Of a DNA stretch of 64,000 nucleotides, positions 46,692 to 54,327 are shown in pieces. The position numbers and the translations under genes were made by a program. The notes under the pieces are model-generated. The model saw only the letters and a list, made by a program, of their open reading frames with translations, searched no databases and was not told the origin of the DNA. Within the stretch, counting starts at the first letter, position 1; each line of letters starts with the position of its first letter. This DNA comes from Levilactobacillus brevis (GTDB lineage Bacteria > Bacillota > Bacilli > Lactobacillales > Lactobacillaceae), in the NCBI GenBank assembly GCA_021383565.1, contig CP079699.1, forward strand, positions 2,510,725-2,574,724, read 5' to 3'.

Positions 46692-47885
46692 CTAGAAAAG
46701 ACTAGAAGATAAAAAAACTTTGCGCAGATTTTGCACGCTCCACTTTTGGGATAGTTTTTTATGGCTATCAAGGAGTTTAAATTCGATAGAAGGTTTGGAC
46801 AAAACATCAAGAGAATCAATTATTCTTTGGTCAGTCCGTGATTTATATTCATCAATCATATACGCATACCGATTGGCGGTGATAACGATGCTACTGTGTC
46901 CAAGTCTTTTCGAGATAGCGTAAAGGTCAACACCTTGCCCCAGCAAATAAGCAACGTGGGTGTGACGGCATGAATGGAAGTGAAAGCCTTTAAGTGGGGA
47001 ACCAATTGCCTTAAGTGCGTTCCTAAGCACCTTGTTGATACCGGCTGATGTTGGGATAGTGTCATTCTCAGCAAACACTAGTCCCCGAGGATTATCCTGT
47101 GGAAGTTCTTTAATTACATCTAAGAGCCAACGGTTGGCACGAACGGTGCGAAATGACCATTCATTCTTGACGTCTTCAAAATCCTGTGTCGACTCATTCC
47201 AAGAGTTTTTGACATCAATCATTCCAGTGTCAAAGTGAATGCTACTCCACTTGAGCCCTTCGACTTCTCCTGGGCGCATTCCTGTATCTAGGGCGGTTAA
47301 TATCATGTATTTACCCGTGAACTTAGGACGACGAGTTTTAAGTAAGTAAGCGCTTAGCTGCTTTAGCTGTTTTTCGTTAAGGTATTGGATTTTACGTGTT
47401 CGATTTTTGTCGTAAACCATCGTCACGTTGTATGCGAAATCTTTTGTGATGATGCCATCATAAATTGCGTTCTTTATACAGGCGTGATACTGGGAACTTA
47501 GTTTGGCCATAGTTTCCTTAGACCGAGTTTGACCAATATCCCGGATGAAATTTTGATAATCATAGCGAGTGATGGTATCCAATCTTGCAAAGGGCAGCCC
47601 CTCCGACAGAATCTTATGGCTTAACTCATAAGTGAGTCGGGTGCGTTCTTTGACCCCCGGTTCTTTATAGGTTTTATACCAATCCCAAAAATAATCCTTG
47701 AAATAAGGCACCTCGGCCATAACAAGTTTCCCACTATTTCGATCAACGGAAAACTGGTTGGCCCAAGCAGTTGCTTCGCCTTTGGTTCTGAAACCACCAT
47801 GTGTTTTTATTTTCGCTTTTCCGTCAGTATCTTTATAGCTAATTCTGGCTTGCCAGCTTTTACCACGTTTGGTGATACTTGCCAT
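46692..47885 (-). CDS. int: Prophage tyrosine-family site-specific integrase
   Basis: A 397-residue recombinase. The N-terminal AP2-like arm-binding domain (ITKRGKSWQARISYKD, KTHGGFRTKGEATAWA) is followed by an SAM-like core-binding domain (~60-160) and the catalytic domain. Catalytic residues: Arg in TALDTGMRPGEVEGLKW, His-x-x-Arg in HFHSCRHTHVAYLL, His in LGHSS and Tyr in TANRYAYM. The ATG at 47885 has GGGGGGAT upstream; the longer ORF would begin in a tRNA-like fragment and is rejected. It inserts phage DNA at attB, here next to tRNA-Thr. Confidence 0.93.
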   Translation of the reverse strand: MASITKRGKSWQARISYKDTDGKAKIKTHGGFRTKGEATAWANQFSVDRNSGKLVMAEVPYFKDYFWDWYKTYKEPGVKERTRLTYELSHKILSEGLPFARLDTITRYDYQNFIRDIGQTRSKETMAKLSSQYHACIKNAIYDGIITKDFAYNVTMVYDKNRTRKIQYLNEKQLKQLSAYLLKTRRPKFTGKYMILTALDTGMRPGEVEGLKWSSIHFDTGMIDVKNSWNESTQDFEDVKNEWSFRTVRANRWLLDVIKELPQDNPRGLVFAENDTIPTSAGINKVLRNALKAIGSPLKGFHFHSCRHTHVAYLLGQGVDLYAISKRLGHSSIVITANRYAYMIDEYKSRTDQRIIDSLDVLSKPSIEFKLLDSHKKLSQKWSVQNLRKVFLSSSLF

Positions 47886-47991
47886 TTCTATCCCCCCAAA
47901 CAAACACGTGCTCTTTATAACGATTAAAGAAAAGCCCTGAAAGGGCCTAAGCACATATTTATCTTTTAATGTCACTATTTTTGGGACAATG

Positions 47992-48022
47992 CTTCTCCCC
48001 GGAATCGAACCGAGGGGAGTCA
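47992..48022 (-). other. tRNA 3'-half-like fragment
   Basis: The minus strand reads GACTCCCCTCGG, then TTCGATT, then CCGGGGAGAAGCA: a T stem-loop with consensus TTCRANY and an acceptor-like 3' tail. No matching 5' half (GCTTCTC...) exists in the preceding 80 bases. It lies between int and the lipoprotein gene and differs from the 3' end of the adjacent tRNA-Thr. Confidence 0.55.
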
Positions 48023-48036
48023 CCATACAGAAGTTA

Positions 48037-48900
48037 CTATGAAACTTTGTCCGCATCTACTAAAATAATGGGATCTTTGTAGTAATTTTCGGATATGCCA
48101 GAGTTGATCTGATTGTCGTTAACATGGCTCTTACCAGTTATGGTGCCATAAACGGTGGCATTGCTATGCTCAGTCAGCTTGCCGGTTTTACTTGAGTTAA
48201 CGACAATGAGGTATTTTTGACTAGAAGAATTACCAGTTAGTAATATGTGGTATTGCTTCGTACCATCGGCGCCCAAAGAGGTGATGGTTCCCGATAACTT
48301 AACAGCCTTGCCAAAGAGATCATTATCGCTGTATGACATCATCTTATCCGTGTTAAACACCGAATCAATATTTGGATATTTAGAGGAGTGACTGGATGAA
48401 GTCGCGGTTGCATTTTTAGCGACGGCTTTGGAAGATTCTTTGGCTGAGTCCGAGGCGATCTCTTTGGATTCTTGGATGGAAACTTCCTTGCTTGATTCTT
48501 CTTGTTTCTTCTCGTAAGCTGCTCCGTTATTCTCAATCATTATAGCGTCATAGCCTTGCTTATGATTAGCTAGTTTTGCATATACATTAACGGGTTCTTC
48601 CTTTTGAGTAGACGAGAGCTTGACTTGAAACTTGAATGTTCCTTGTTTTGTTGCAGTCAACTTTCCTCTTTTTGTAGAATTTCCAAACTTATAATCATAG
48701 GAAACCTTTGCGTTAGGGTTTGTTCGCCCAGAAACAAAGGCAACTCCTTTCGAGTTGGTGCTATTAGAAGTATTCGTGTCTAAATTAAGCCGTGTTGATT
48801 CTAGGTGGCTACTAAACGACTCCTTTTTGGCCGAGTTGGAAGTACAACCCGTGAGTGTCAAGATTAATAAAGGGGCTAAGATAAAAGAGAGTCTTTTCAT
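48037..48900 (-). CDS. Prophage surface lipoprotein, possible superinfection exclusion factor
   Basis: A 287-residue protein with a signal peptide and lipobox LTGC (Cys near residue 19). Residues ~50-120 resemble a small beta domain (AFVSGRTNPNAKVSYDYKF, GTFKFQVKLSS). A Glu/Ser/Lys/Ala-rich linker follows (~128-175), then a C-terminal OB-like domain (GKAVKLSGTITSLGADG, NATVYGTITG). It sits between integrase and repressor, leftward, where lactic phages often carry lipoproteins such as Ltp that block DNA entry of related phages. Function here is inferred from position and anchoring only. Confidence 0.68.
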   Translation of the reverse strand: MKRLSFILAPLLILTLTGCTSNSAKKESFSSHLESTRLNLDTNTSNSTNSKGVAFVSGRTNPNAKVSYDYKFGNSTKRGKLTATKQGTFKFQVKLSSTQKEEPVNVYAKLANHKQGYDAIMIENNGAAYEKKQEESSKEVSIQESKEIASDSAKESSKAVAKNATATSSSHSSKYPNIDSVFNTDKMMSYSDNDLFGKAVKLSGTITSLGADGTKQYHILLTGNSSSQKYLIVVNSSKTGKLTEHSNATVYGTITGKSHVNDNQINSGISENYYKDPIILVDADKVS

Positions 48901-48998
48901 GAGTTCCTCCTGAAAATATGTAGTCAGCTTTTAACGTCATCGGGTGTGGACGGAAATATTAGTCTCTAACGCATTAAAATCTAATCAATGCGTTTCTT

Positions 48999-49409
48999 CT
49001 AGTTATTGATGCACTTTTTAAATCGTGAAATTACAGCATTTAGTAGATAGTTGGGGATGCCAAATTGTTCCATAAAGGGAGATACATTATTGAACGTGTA
49101 TCCAGTAGCATCAACATAAATTGGAATCAAAATGTCTAATCCGGTCATATTGGCCGCGCGTTCATACTTTGACTTGTTGGAGAAACTAGAATAGTAGAGT
49201 GTTCCTTCGTCGCCATTAACGACGTGTCCTAGTTCATGAGCCATCTGGAAGGGGATTTCTTTCTCCTCATGCCAATTCGTATTAACGACAATCGTTTTAG
49301 TATCAGGGCGGGATGCAGAAGGGGTATGGCCATCAAAATGGTTGGTTAAAATTACGGTTATTTTATGATCGTACGCGTATTTCATAAGATTAACGATAAT
49401 TATGTCCAT
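48999..49409 (-). CDS. ImmA/IrrE-family metallopeptidase
   Basis: A 136-residue zinc protease-like protein with the HExxH motif in MAHELGHVVNG (residues ~58-68) and the following DEG. ImmA of ICEBs1 cleaves its partner repressor after DNA damage. Here it follows the repressor gene by 4 bases in the same operon, so it probably cleaves that repressor during induction. The start at 49409 is the first ATG. Confidence 0.87.
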   Translation of the reverse strand: MDIIIVNLMKYAYDHKITVILTNHFDGHTPSASRPDTKTIVVNTNWHEEKEIPFQMAHELGHVVNGDEGTLYYSSFSNKSKYERAANMTGLDILIPIYVDATGYTFNNVSPFMEQFGIPNYLLNAVISRFKKCINN

Positions 49410-49413
49410 ACAG

Positions 49414-49797
49414 CTAGTCCTTCTTTCCGCCCCTGAGCAAACGCTCCATATACTCTAAGTCTTCATCAGGTATTATTCGACCTTCAAAGGTCATGATTTT
49501 CTTTTTATCGTTGATTTGTTCCTTAAGGTCAACGTATTCTGGCTTGTCAGTTTCTTTAGTGGCAAGGTCGCTGTTATTTATTCCTGCCATGACAAATATT
49601 TGCTCTTTAGAAACGCGCAACCCCTTTGCCATTTTCTCAAGTGTAATGGGTTTAGGGATATTTCTTTTCCCATTCTCTACCTGAGACCAGAAGGAGTTCG
49701 AGAGGTTAGCTTGAAGTGCAGCTTGTCGAACTGTGAATCCTTTTTCGTTTCTCAGCTTTTTCAGCTGAGAACCAAATTTTGTTTTATCTACTGTCAT
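49414..49797 (-). CDS. Prophage Xre-family (CI-like) repressor
   Basis: A 127-residue protein with an N-terminal Xre helix-turn-helix (LKKLRNEKGFTVRQAALQANLSNSFWSQVENGKR, residues ~10-43). The short C-terminal region lacks a LexA-type peptidase domain, as expected for ImmA-dependent repressors. The start is ATG 49797 or GTG 49806. It should bind the direct repeats at 49,832-49,900 to hold early genes off. Confidence 0.85.
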   Translation of the reverse strand: MTVDKTKFGSQLKKLRNEKGFTVRQAALQANLSNSFWSQVENGKRNIPKPITLEKMAKGLRVSKEQIFVMAGINNSDLATKETDKPEYVDLKEQINDKKKIMTFEGRIIPDEDLEYMERLLRGGKKD

Positions 49798-49831
49798 TGA
49801 TTTCACAGCCTTTCTACGACATTAGTATAAC

Positions 49832-49911
49832 AAAAGAGAAACAAAATAATATCAAAAGTAAAACAAAAATAGCAATATATGGTTGCAAAAGTGAAACAAT
49901 AGATGTATATT
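49832..49911. promoter_or_regulatory. Lysogeny switch operators and early rightward promoter
   Basis: Three direct repeats of the type AAAAGTGAAACAA: 49832 (AAAAGAGAAACAAAA), 49854 (AAAAGTAAAACAAAA) and 49887 (AAAAGTGAAACAAT). The third overlaps the -35 of a rightward promoter TTGCAA (49883-49888), 17 bp, TATATT (49906-49911). A fourth copy lies at 50155 inside the Cro-like gene. Confidence 0.72.
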
Positions 49912-49938
49912 AGATATGTAATCAAGGAGGTGGTATTG

Positions 49939-50196
49939 ATGAAGATGCGATTAATTAGTCCTGATAGTCTCCGCGAGCGTATTGCACTTAGCGGTTATTC
50001 TCAAAATGGATTTTCGCGTCATATCAACGTTACTAGTGGGTATTTATCATTGGTTCTTAATCAAGAAGTGGATCCTTCACCAGTAATAGCAAAGAAAATT
50101 TCTAAGGGTGTCGGTGCTGAAATAGCAGATCTTTTTTTTGCACTTGATGGGCGCAAAAGTGAAACAAACTCTACTGAGCCTGAGGAGGTGAGCTGA
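49939..50196 (+). CDS. Cro-like Xre-family regulator
   Basis: An 85-residue helix-turn-helix protein (SLRERIALSGYSQNGFSRHINVTSGYLSLVLNQ, residues ~10-42). It is the first gene of the rightward early operon, directly opposite the repressor. AAGGAGGTGG lies upstream of ATG 49939. Its last codons contain a fourth copy of the operator repeat. Its stop overlaps the next start (GATGA). Confidence 0.8.
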   Translation: MKMRLISPDSLRERIALSGYSQNGFSRHINVTSGYLSLVLNQEVDPSPVIAKKISKGVGAEIADLFFALDGRKSETNSTEPEEVS

Positions 50197-50363
50197 TGAA
50201 GAAAGAGTACAAAGAAACTCTCCAACAACAACTGCAATTGCTGTCAGAGAGTTCTAAAAAAGCTGATCCTGTCGAACTTGTCGAACTCACTGATTGCATG
50301 ATTCGAGTTCAGCAGGAACTATTAGCTGAGGACTACATGACTACTTTGAATCAACGGAATTAA
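50196..50363 (+). CDS. Small phage protein, unknown function
   Basis: A 55-residue, mostly helical acidic protein (KEYKETLQQQLQLLSESS...) with AGGAGGTGAG upstream, overlapping the Cro-like gene. No family is recognised. Its 3' end overlaps a convergent minus-strand small gene. Confidence 0.55.
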   Translation: MKKEYKETLQQQLQLLSESSKKADPVELVELTDCMIRVQQELLAEDYMTTLNQRN

Positions 50364-50499
50364 CAGTGTCATTAAAGACTAAAAATGCTTTTTGGGCATC
50401 CGCAACGGATACAACCTTGATTTGACCCCCTTGGGCGTTTGCTGCTAACCAAGCTGTTGTAAGTTCAACTGCCAATTCCTTATCAGATTTTTCTGGCAT
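50341..50499 (-). CDS. Small minus-strand phage protein, unknown function
   Basis: A 52-residue protein beginning MPEKSDKELAVELTTAWL, with AGAGGTGAC seven bases upstream of ATG 50499. It is the only leftward gene within the rightward early operon. Similar short proteins (KELAVELxxAW) occur in lactobacillar phages from memory; function unknown. The 3' end overlaps the convergent gene by 23 bases. Confidence 0.55.
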   Translation of the reverse strand: MPEKSDKELAVELTTAWLAANAQGGQIKVVSVADAQKAFLVFNDTVNSVDSK

Positions 50500-50578
50500 G
50501 TTTGTCACCTCTTTTCAACACTAATTGTACCAAAAGAGGCGGCTAATATTAATTTTTCAAGGAACAGGAGGTGAGCTG

Positions 50579-50638
50579 ATGGCAAGTCTTCTAGGAATTA
50601 CCGTTGTTGTACTACTGGTAAGAGGATTTTCAGATTAA
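50579..50638 (+). CDS. Possible 19-residue membrane peptide
   Basis: Starts 6 bases after AGGAGGTGAG and encodes one hydrophobic helix (LLGITVVVLLV). It is too short to support beyond its ribosome binding site and position between two early genes. Confidence 0.3.
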   Translation: MASLLGITVVVLLVRGFSD

Positions 50639-50651
50639 AGGAGGTGGCAAA

Positions 50652-50822
50652 ATGACACGACAAGAAAAGATTGAAATGGTAGCTGGTACGTCAGGCCACA
50701 CAGTTAGCTTTATTGAAGCGCTGACTAAAGACAATGAGTCACTATTGAATAACATGGTTACCGTTACCAAATCGGAAATTGCTAATGAAACAGCCGAGCA
50801 AGCCTTTGAGACTATGGCTTAA
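50652..50822 (+). CDS. Small phage protein, unknown function
   Basis: A 56-residue acidic helical protein (MTRQEKIEMVAGTSGHTVSFIEAL) with AGGAGGTGG upstream. No family recognised; position suggests an early regulatory or anti-host role. Confidence 0.5.
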   Translation: MTRQEKIEMVAGTSGHTVSFIEALTKDNESLLNNMVTVTKSEIANETAEQAFETMA

Positions 50823-50884
50823 GTATAACGATTATAGCTGTCAAATACCTTATACCAAATTGACAGTTAAAAGGAAGTGACAGC

Positions 50885-51382
50885 ATGCAGAACAAATTTG
50901 CCGAACAATTAACTTTGGATCTGGCAGGAGTGGTGCGTAGGGACGTCGCTCAAAAAGTTCATATCTCCGATGGTCAACTGACCCGTTTAGCGAATGGGCA
51001 GCGTACTGGCGACAAGGGTATGCGAGCTGGGTTGGCACACGTGCTGCATAGTATCTTGTTGGCTTTCTCTGGTGCCCGTAAGGATTACGGTGTTCTTTCG
51101 TTTTTAAAGAGCAGCAGACGTTATGACGATGTCATGGCAACACTCTTCCAGCAACGCAAAGAAGAGGACGATCGGCGTGAATTAGAAGAAGCGTTCGATC
51201 AGGCCATGACGACTAAACCGGAAGCTCGGTCGTCACAGCAAATCTTACTCATACGAGACTATTTTAAAGAGTATGCCGAAGAGATCATGTCTGAAAACAC
51301 CGATATCGTAGCCAAAGCAAAATATGCTGGTATCGATATCCATCAAGTTTTTGACGAAGCCAATGCACGAGTAGGAGGGTGA
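50885..51382 (+). CDS. Phage protein of unknown function with possible HTH
   Basis: A 165-residue protein. The N-terminus (VVRRDVAQKVHISDGQLTRLANGQRTG, residues ~16-42) has the spacing of an Xre-like helix-turn-helix. A charged helical middle (QQRKEEDDRRELEEAFDQA) and a C-terminal helix follow. It is an early-operon gene with AAGGAAGTGA upstream of ATG 50885. Function unknown; DNA binding is a guess from the N-terminus. Confidence 0.6.
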   Translation: MQNKFAEQLTLDLAGVVRRDVAQKVHISDGQLTRLANGQRTGDKGMRAGLAHVLHSILLAFSGARKDYGVLSFLKSSRRYDDVMATLFQQRKEEDDRRELEEAFDQAMTTKPEARSSQQILLIRDYFKEYAEEIMSENTDIVAKAKYAGIDIHQVFDEANARVGG

Positions 51383-51386
51383 CAAA

Positions 51387-51719
51387 ATGAAAGCACCACA
51401 GGTAATTGAATTTAAGGCTCGGGCGGTGGTACCAGATAGCTTAGAGCTGGTTGAACGGGATGAACTTGATAGTCTTCGCAGTCAAGCACTAACGGGGCGG
51501 ACTTGGACAATGCAAGATCTTCGGACTTGGATGGGCAATAAATCGGCCTATTGGGTGCGACAAAACGTCTTAGAAAATCCACGGTTTAGCCGCGATATTC
51601 AGCTGATGATTAATCGTCACGAGGTTCAGCGACCTAGCGTGTCTGGCCAAAGATGGCTTTTCAAGGCGAAACCTATGGCCGAGTTTTTGGAACATCATTA
51701 CTCAGAGTTTGACTGGTAG
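51387..51719 (+). CDS. DUF771-like phage protein
   Basis: A 110-residue protein resembling the DUF771 family: TWTMQDLRTWMGNKSAYWVRQNVLENPRF (residues ~47-75), then WLFKAKPMAEFLEHH at the C-terminus. The region looks like a winged-helix or excisionase-like DNA-binding fold. It starts 4 bases after the previous stop with GGAGGGTGAC upstream. Confidence 0.65.
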   Translation: MKAPQVIEFKARAVVPDSLELVERDELDSLRSQALTGRTWTMQDLRTWMGNKSAYWVRQNVLENPRFSRDIQLMINRHEVQRPSVSGQRWLFKAKPMAEFLEHHYSEFDW

Positions 51720-51730
51720 GAGGGATAAAG

Positions 51731-51889
51731 ATGGATTTGTTTTATTACTACGTTGGTGAATGCGTGTCATGGTTCGGATTGATTTCTGGGGCAATGTTTC
51801 TAGGATTCAAGCTTGCAGAGAGCGTCCACGACATGGGCGGCTGGAAAGCATGGGCAATGGATTTCTTCGGATTGGAGGACAAAAAATGA
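51731..51889 (+). CDS. Small membrane phage protein
   Basis: A 52-residue protein (MDLFYYYVGECVSWFGLISG) with one amphipathic-hydrophobic segment, with GGAGGGAT upstream. Its stop overlaps the next start (ATGA). Unknown function. Confidence 0.5.
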   Translation: MDLFYYYVGECVSWFGLISGAMFLGFKLAESVHDMGGWKAWAMDFFGLEDKK

Positions 51890-52002
51890 CATTTTGGCAT
51901 AAAAAAAGAGCCCTGACCTGGCCGTCAGAACTCAAAGCAAGACTACTTGCATTAAATCTTTACGAATTCAATTTTACAGCAGAAGGGCGGCGGATTCAAT
52001 GA
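51886..52002 (+). CDS. Small basic phage protein
   Basis: A 38-residue protein (MTFWHKKRALTWPSELKARL) coupled by ATGA overlaps at both ends to its neighbours. GGAGGAC precedes ATG 51886. Unknown function. Confidence 0.45.
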   Translation: MTFWHKKRALTWPSELKARLLALNLYEFNFTAEGRRIQ

Positions 52003-52286
52003 TTGCACCAGATCATGCGACGTTTGATTTTTACCGGTACATGAATCAGCTCGATGCTGAACCAGTCAGTGATAACAGTGTTTACGACACGGATGGCAAT
52101 CCGATGGAGTCCGGCGAGACCTACTGGGACGTTGATGGAAGCTACATTCCGACCAACGAAGATTCGATGCACGACTACCTTGACAGTCAGGCCGAGGACT
52201 ACGGCCGCCCAATCAACTACGATTACGACAATCTCGCCGGAATCCTGGAAGAGTTCAAGGACGCGGAGGTGATCTCATGGATGTGA
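51999..52286 (+). CDS. Acidic phage protein, unknown function
   Basis: A 95-residue, strongly acidic protein rich in Asp and Tyr (SDNSVYDTDGNPMESGETYWDVDG). Such highly negative small proteins in early operons are sometimes DNA mimics, but there is no specific support. It overlaps both neighbours by a few bases. Confidence 0.55.
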   Translation: MIAPDHATFDFYRYMNQLDAEPVSDNSVYDTDGNPMESGETYWDVDGSYIPTNEDSMHDYLDSQAEDYGRPINYDYDNLAGILEEFKDAEVISWM

Positions 52287-52492
52287 TGGTACGGACGAAC
52301 AGCAGGTTCACACCGAAGCCGGTGGTATGTACCAACACCGCCGAGTTAGACGATATTAAGTCGGCGCTTTTTCACAAAATTCAAGAGTTGGCCGAAAGCG
52401 ACAAGCTTGGAAACGTTGATATCGATGAACTGTACAGCATCAGCGATAAGCTGATTGGCTGGTCACCAGACTTAGGTGAGGAGGAGAAGTAG
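52277..52492 (+). CDS. Small phage protein, unknown function
   Basis: A 71-residue protein (ELDDIKSALFHKIQELAESDKLGNVDIDELYSISDKL), mostly helical. It overlaps the previous gene and abuts recT. Unknown function. Confidence 0.5.
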   Translation: MDVMVRTNSRFTPKPVVCTNTAELDDIKSALFHKIQELAESDKLGNVDIDELYSISDKLIGWSPDLGEEEK

Positions 52493-53530
52493 ATGAGCAC
52501 AAATGAAGTTGCTGAAACCCAGCGTTCACTGGACGTGGGGGTTCAGAACCAAATCAATGAAATGATGAACCAGGAAAACGGGCTGAAATTACCTGCTAAC
52601 TACGCCGTTGGAAATGCCCTTAAATCCGCGTTCTTCGCGCTAAAGAGCAGTAACGATGGTGACCTTATCCAAATTGCGGCGCACGTCCCCGAGATGAAAA
52701 CCTCGATTGCTAATGCCTTGATGGATATGGTCGTTCAGGGACTGTCACCAGCCAAGACTCAGGTCTACTTCATCAAGTACGGCCAAAAGGTCCAGATGCA
52801 ACGATCGTATTTTGGAACGCAGGCGGCCCTCAAGCGTCTGTCGAACGTCGAAGATTGCTGGGCCAACGTGGTTCACGAAGGCGATAAATTCGATATATCA
52901 GCTAAGGATGACCGAATCGTCGTCACTAACTGGGAGCCAACGTTAGAGGGCCTGGACGGACAAATCAAGTACGTCTACGCCGTGATTGAGATGGCTGATG
53001 GTACTCATCAGTACACCATCATGACCTTCAAGCAAATCAAGAACAGCTGGTCGCAGACCCGTTCAAAGGGAGCCGTTCAAAACAAGTTTAGCGATGAAAT
53101 GGCTAAGCGGACGGTGTTGAATCGGGCGGCCAAGAACATCTTGAACACTTCGGACGATTCGGACTTGGTAGTGGGGGCCATCAACAACACGACTTCTAAC
53201 GAGTACGATGACGACCAATCAGCCAAGGACGTGACACCGAAGAAGACCGTTGCGGACCTGATTGAGGACAAACCCGCCAAGGACAGCCAGGAACAATCAG
53301 AAGTGCTACAGCAGTCCGAGAGCGTATCAGAAGCGTCCGAGATTGCGTCCGAAAGCGTATCGAAATCCGAAGCTTCTGCATCAAGCGAATCACTTAACGA
53401 TTCTCAGTTCATTGACAACTTGCTAGACGGAATTGATAAGTCCAAGGGAAAGGAGGCAGACGCTGATGCAAGTGGCACCCAACAAACGGACCTCTTCCCA
53501 GACGACGGGGTTCACTCTAAATTCGACTAA
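52493..53530 (+). CDS. recT: RecT-family single-strand annealing protein
   Basis: A 345-residue recombination protein. The RecT core (~45-230) is clear: IANALMDMVVQGLSPAKTQVYFIKYGQKVQMQRSYFG, KYVYAVIEMADG and SRSKG-like SQTRSKGAVQNKFSDEMAKRTVLNRAAK. The C-terminal ~110 residues are a Ser/Glu-rich low-complexity tail. It anneals complementary single strands, working with the nuclease encoded next. TGAGGAGGAGAAG precedes ATG 52493. The nuclease start lies inside its 3' end. Confidence 0.92.
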   Translation: MSTNEVAETQRSLDVGVQNQINEMMNQENGLKLPANYAVGNALKSAFFALKSSNDGDLIQIAAHVPEMKTSIANALMDMVVQGLSPAKTQVYFIKYGQKVQMQRSYFGTQAALKRLSNVEDCWANVVHEGDKFDISAKDDRIVVTNWEPTLEGLDGQIKYVYAVIEMADGTHQYTIMTFKQIKNSWSQTRSKGAVQNKFSDEMAKRTVLNRAAKNILNTSDDSDLVVGAINNTTSNEYDDDQSAKDVTPKKTVADLIEDKPAKDSQEQSEVLQQSESVSEASEIASESVSKSEASASSESLNDSQFIDNLLDGIDKSKGKEADADASGTQQTDLFPDDGVHSKFD

Positions 53531-54314
53531 CTACTATAGCAACGAGGCCAATCGCCACTACATGAGCCCTACCTGGTTCAAAAAGTTTGTGGCGTGTGAA
53601 TCCGAAGCACTGGCAGAGTTAAAAGACGACTGGAAGCCCCATCGAGACCCAACGGCCTTGCTGGTCGGTAACTACCTTCACAGCTACTTCGAGTCCCCAG
53701 CGTCCCACAAACGCTTCATAGAAGCTCACAAAGACGTGATGCTTTCTACTAGGGGCAAAACTAAGGGCCAGCTTAAGGCGCCGTATAAGGTGGCCGAGAG
53801 CATGATTAAGACGCTAGACGGCGATGCCACCTTCCGGGCACTCTACCAGGGCGCTAAGGAATCGATTGTCACTGGGACGATTGACGGTATCGACTGGATG
53901 GGCAAGCTGGACTGCTTGAACCTTGAGCGAGGCATCTTCCTCGACTTAAAGACCACGCAGGACCTACACAAGCGGGTCTGGGATACCCGCACACGGCGCT
54001 ACGTCCCATTCGTCTATGCCTACGACTACCAGCTCCAAATGGCCGTCTACCAAGAGCTAGTTCGTCAACAGTACGGTGTGCTATGTACGCCCTATATTGT
54101 TGCAGTCACCAAGCAAGACCCGCCCGACAAGGCGGTCATCTCAATCCCGCAGGACAAGCTAGATGATGCGATGTGGCGGGTCAAGGATCAGGAACACCGA
54201 TTCAAGTCCATCATCGATGGCCAGGAAGAACCGGAGCGCTGTGAGACGTGCGACTACTGTCGGTCAACTAAGGTTCTGGGCGACATCATCGATGCTGATG
54301 AACTGATTGATTAA
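53466..54314 (+). CDS. PD-(D/E)XK exonuclease (RecE/DUF3799-like) partner of RecT
   Basis: A 282-residue nuclease. Motifs: VGNYLHSYFE (~60), catalytic Asp in GKLDCL and the ExK-equivalent in FLDLKTT (~150-165), and a conserved C-terminal Cys group CETCDYCRS (~262-270). The start at 53466, 65 bases inside recT, is supported by AAAGGAGG nine bases upstream and begins MQVAPNK. It resects double-strand ends so RecT can load. Overlap suggests coupled translation. Confidence 0.87.
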   Translation: MQVAPNKRTSSQTTGFTLNSTNYYSNEANRHYMSPTWFKKFVACESEALAELKDDWKPHRDPTALLVGNYLHSYFESPASHKRFIEAHKDVMLSTRGKTKGQLKAPYKVAESMIKTLDGDATFRALYQGAKESIVTGTIDGIDWMGKLDCLNLERGIFLDLKTTQDLHKRVWDTRTRRYVPFVYAYDYQLQMAVYQELVRQQYGVLCTPYIVAVTKQDPPDKAVISIPQDKLDDAMWRVKDQEHRFKSIIDGQEEPERCETCDYCRSTKVLGDIIDADELID

Positions 54315-54327
54315 AGGAGGTGCCAGC

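Noticed and set aside
47886..48056. N-terminal extension of integrase
   Set aside because: It would translate a tRNA-like fragment; ATG 47885 has a strong ribosome binding site and opens the conserved arm-binding domain.
52054..52272. 72-codon alternative-frame ORF
   Set aside because: Overlaps the acidic 95-residue gene, which has the better start and coupling; Thr/Arg-rich shadow.
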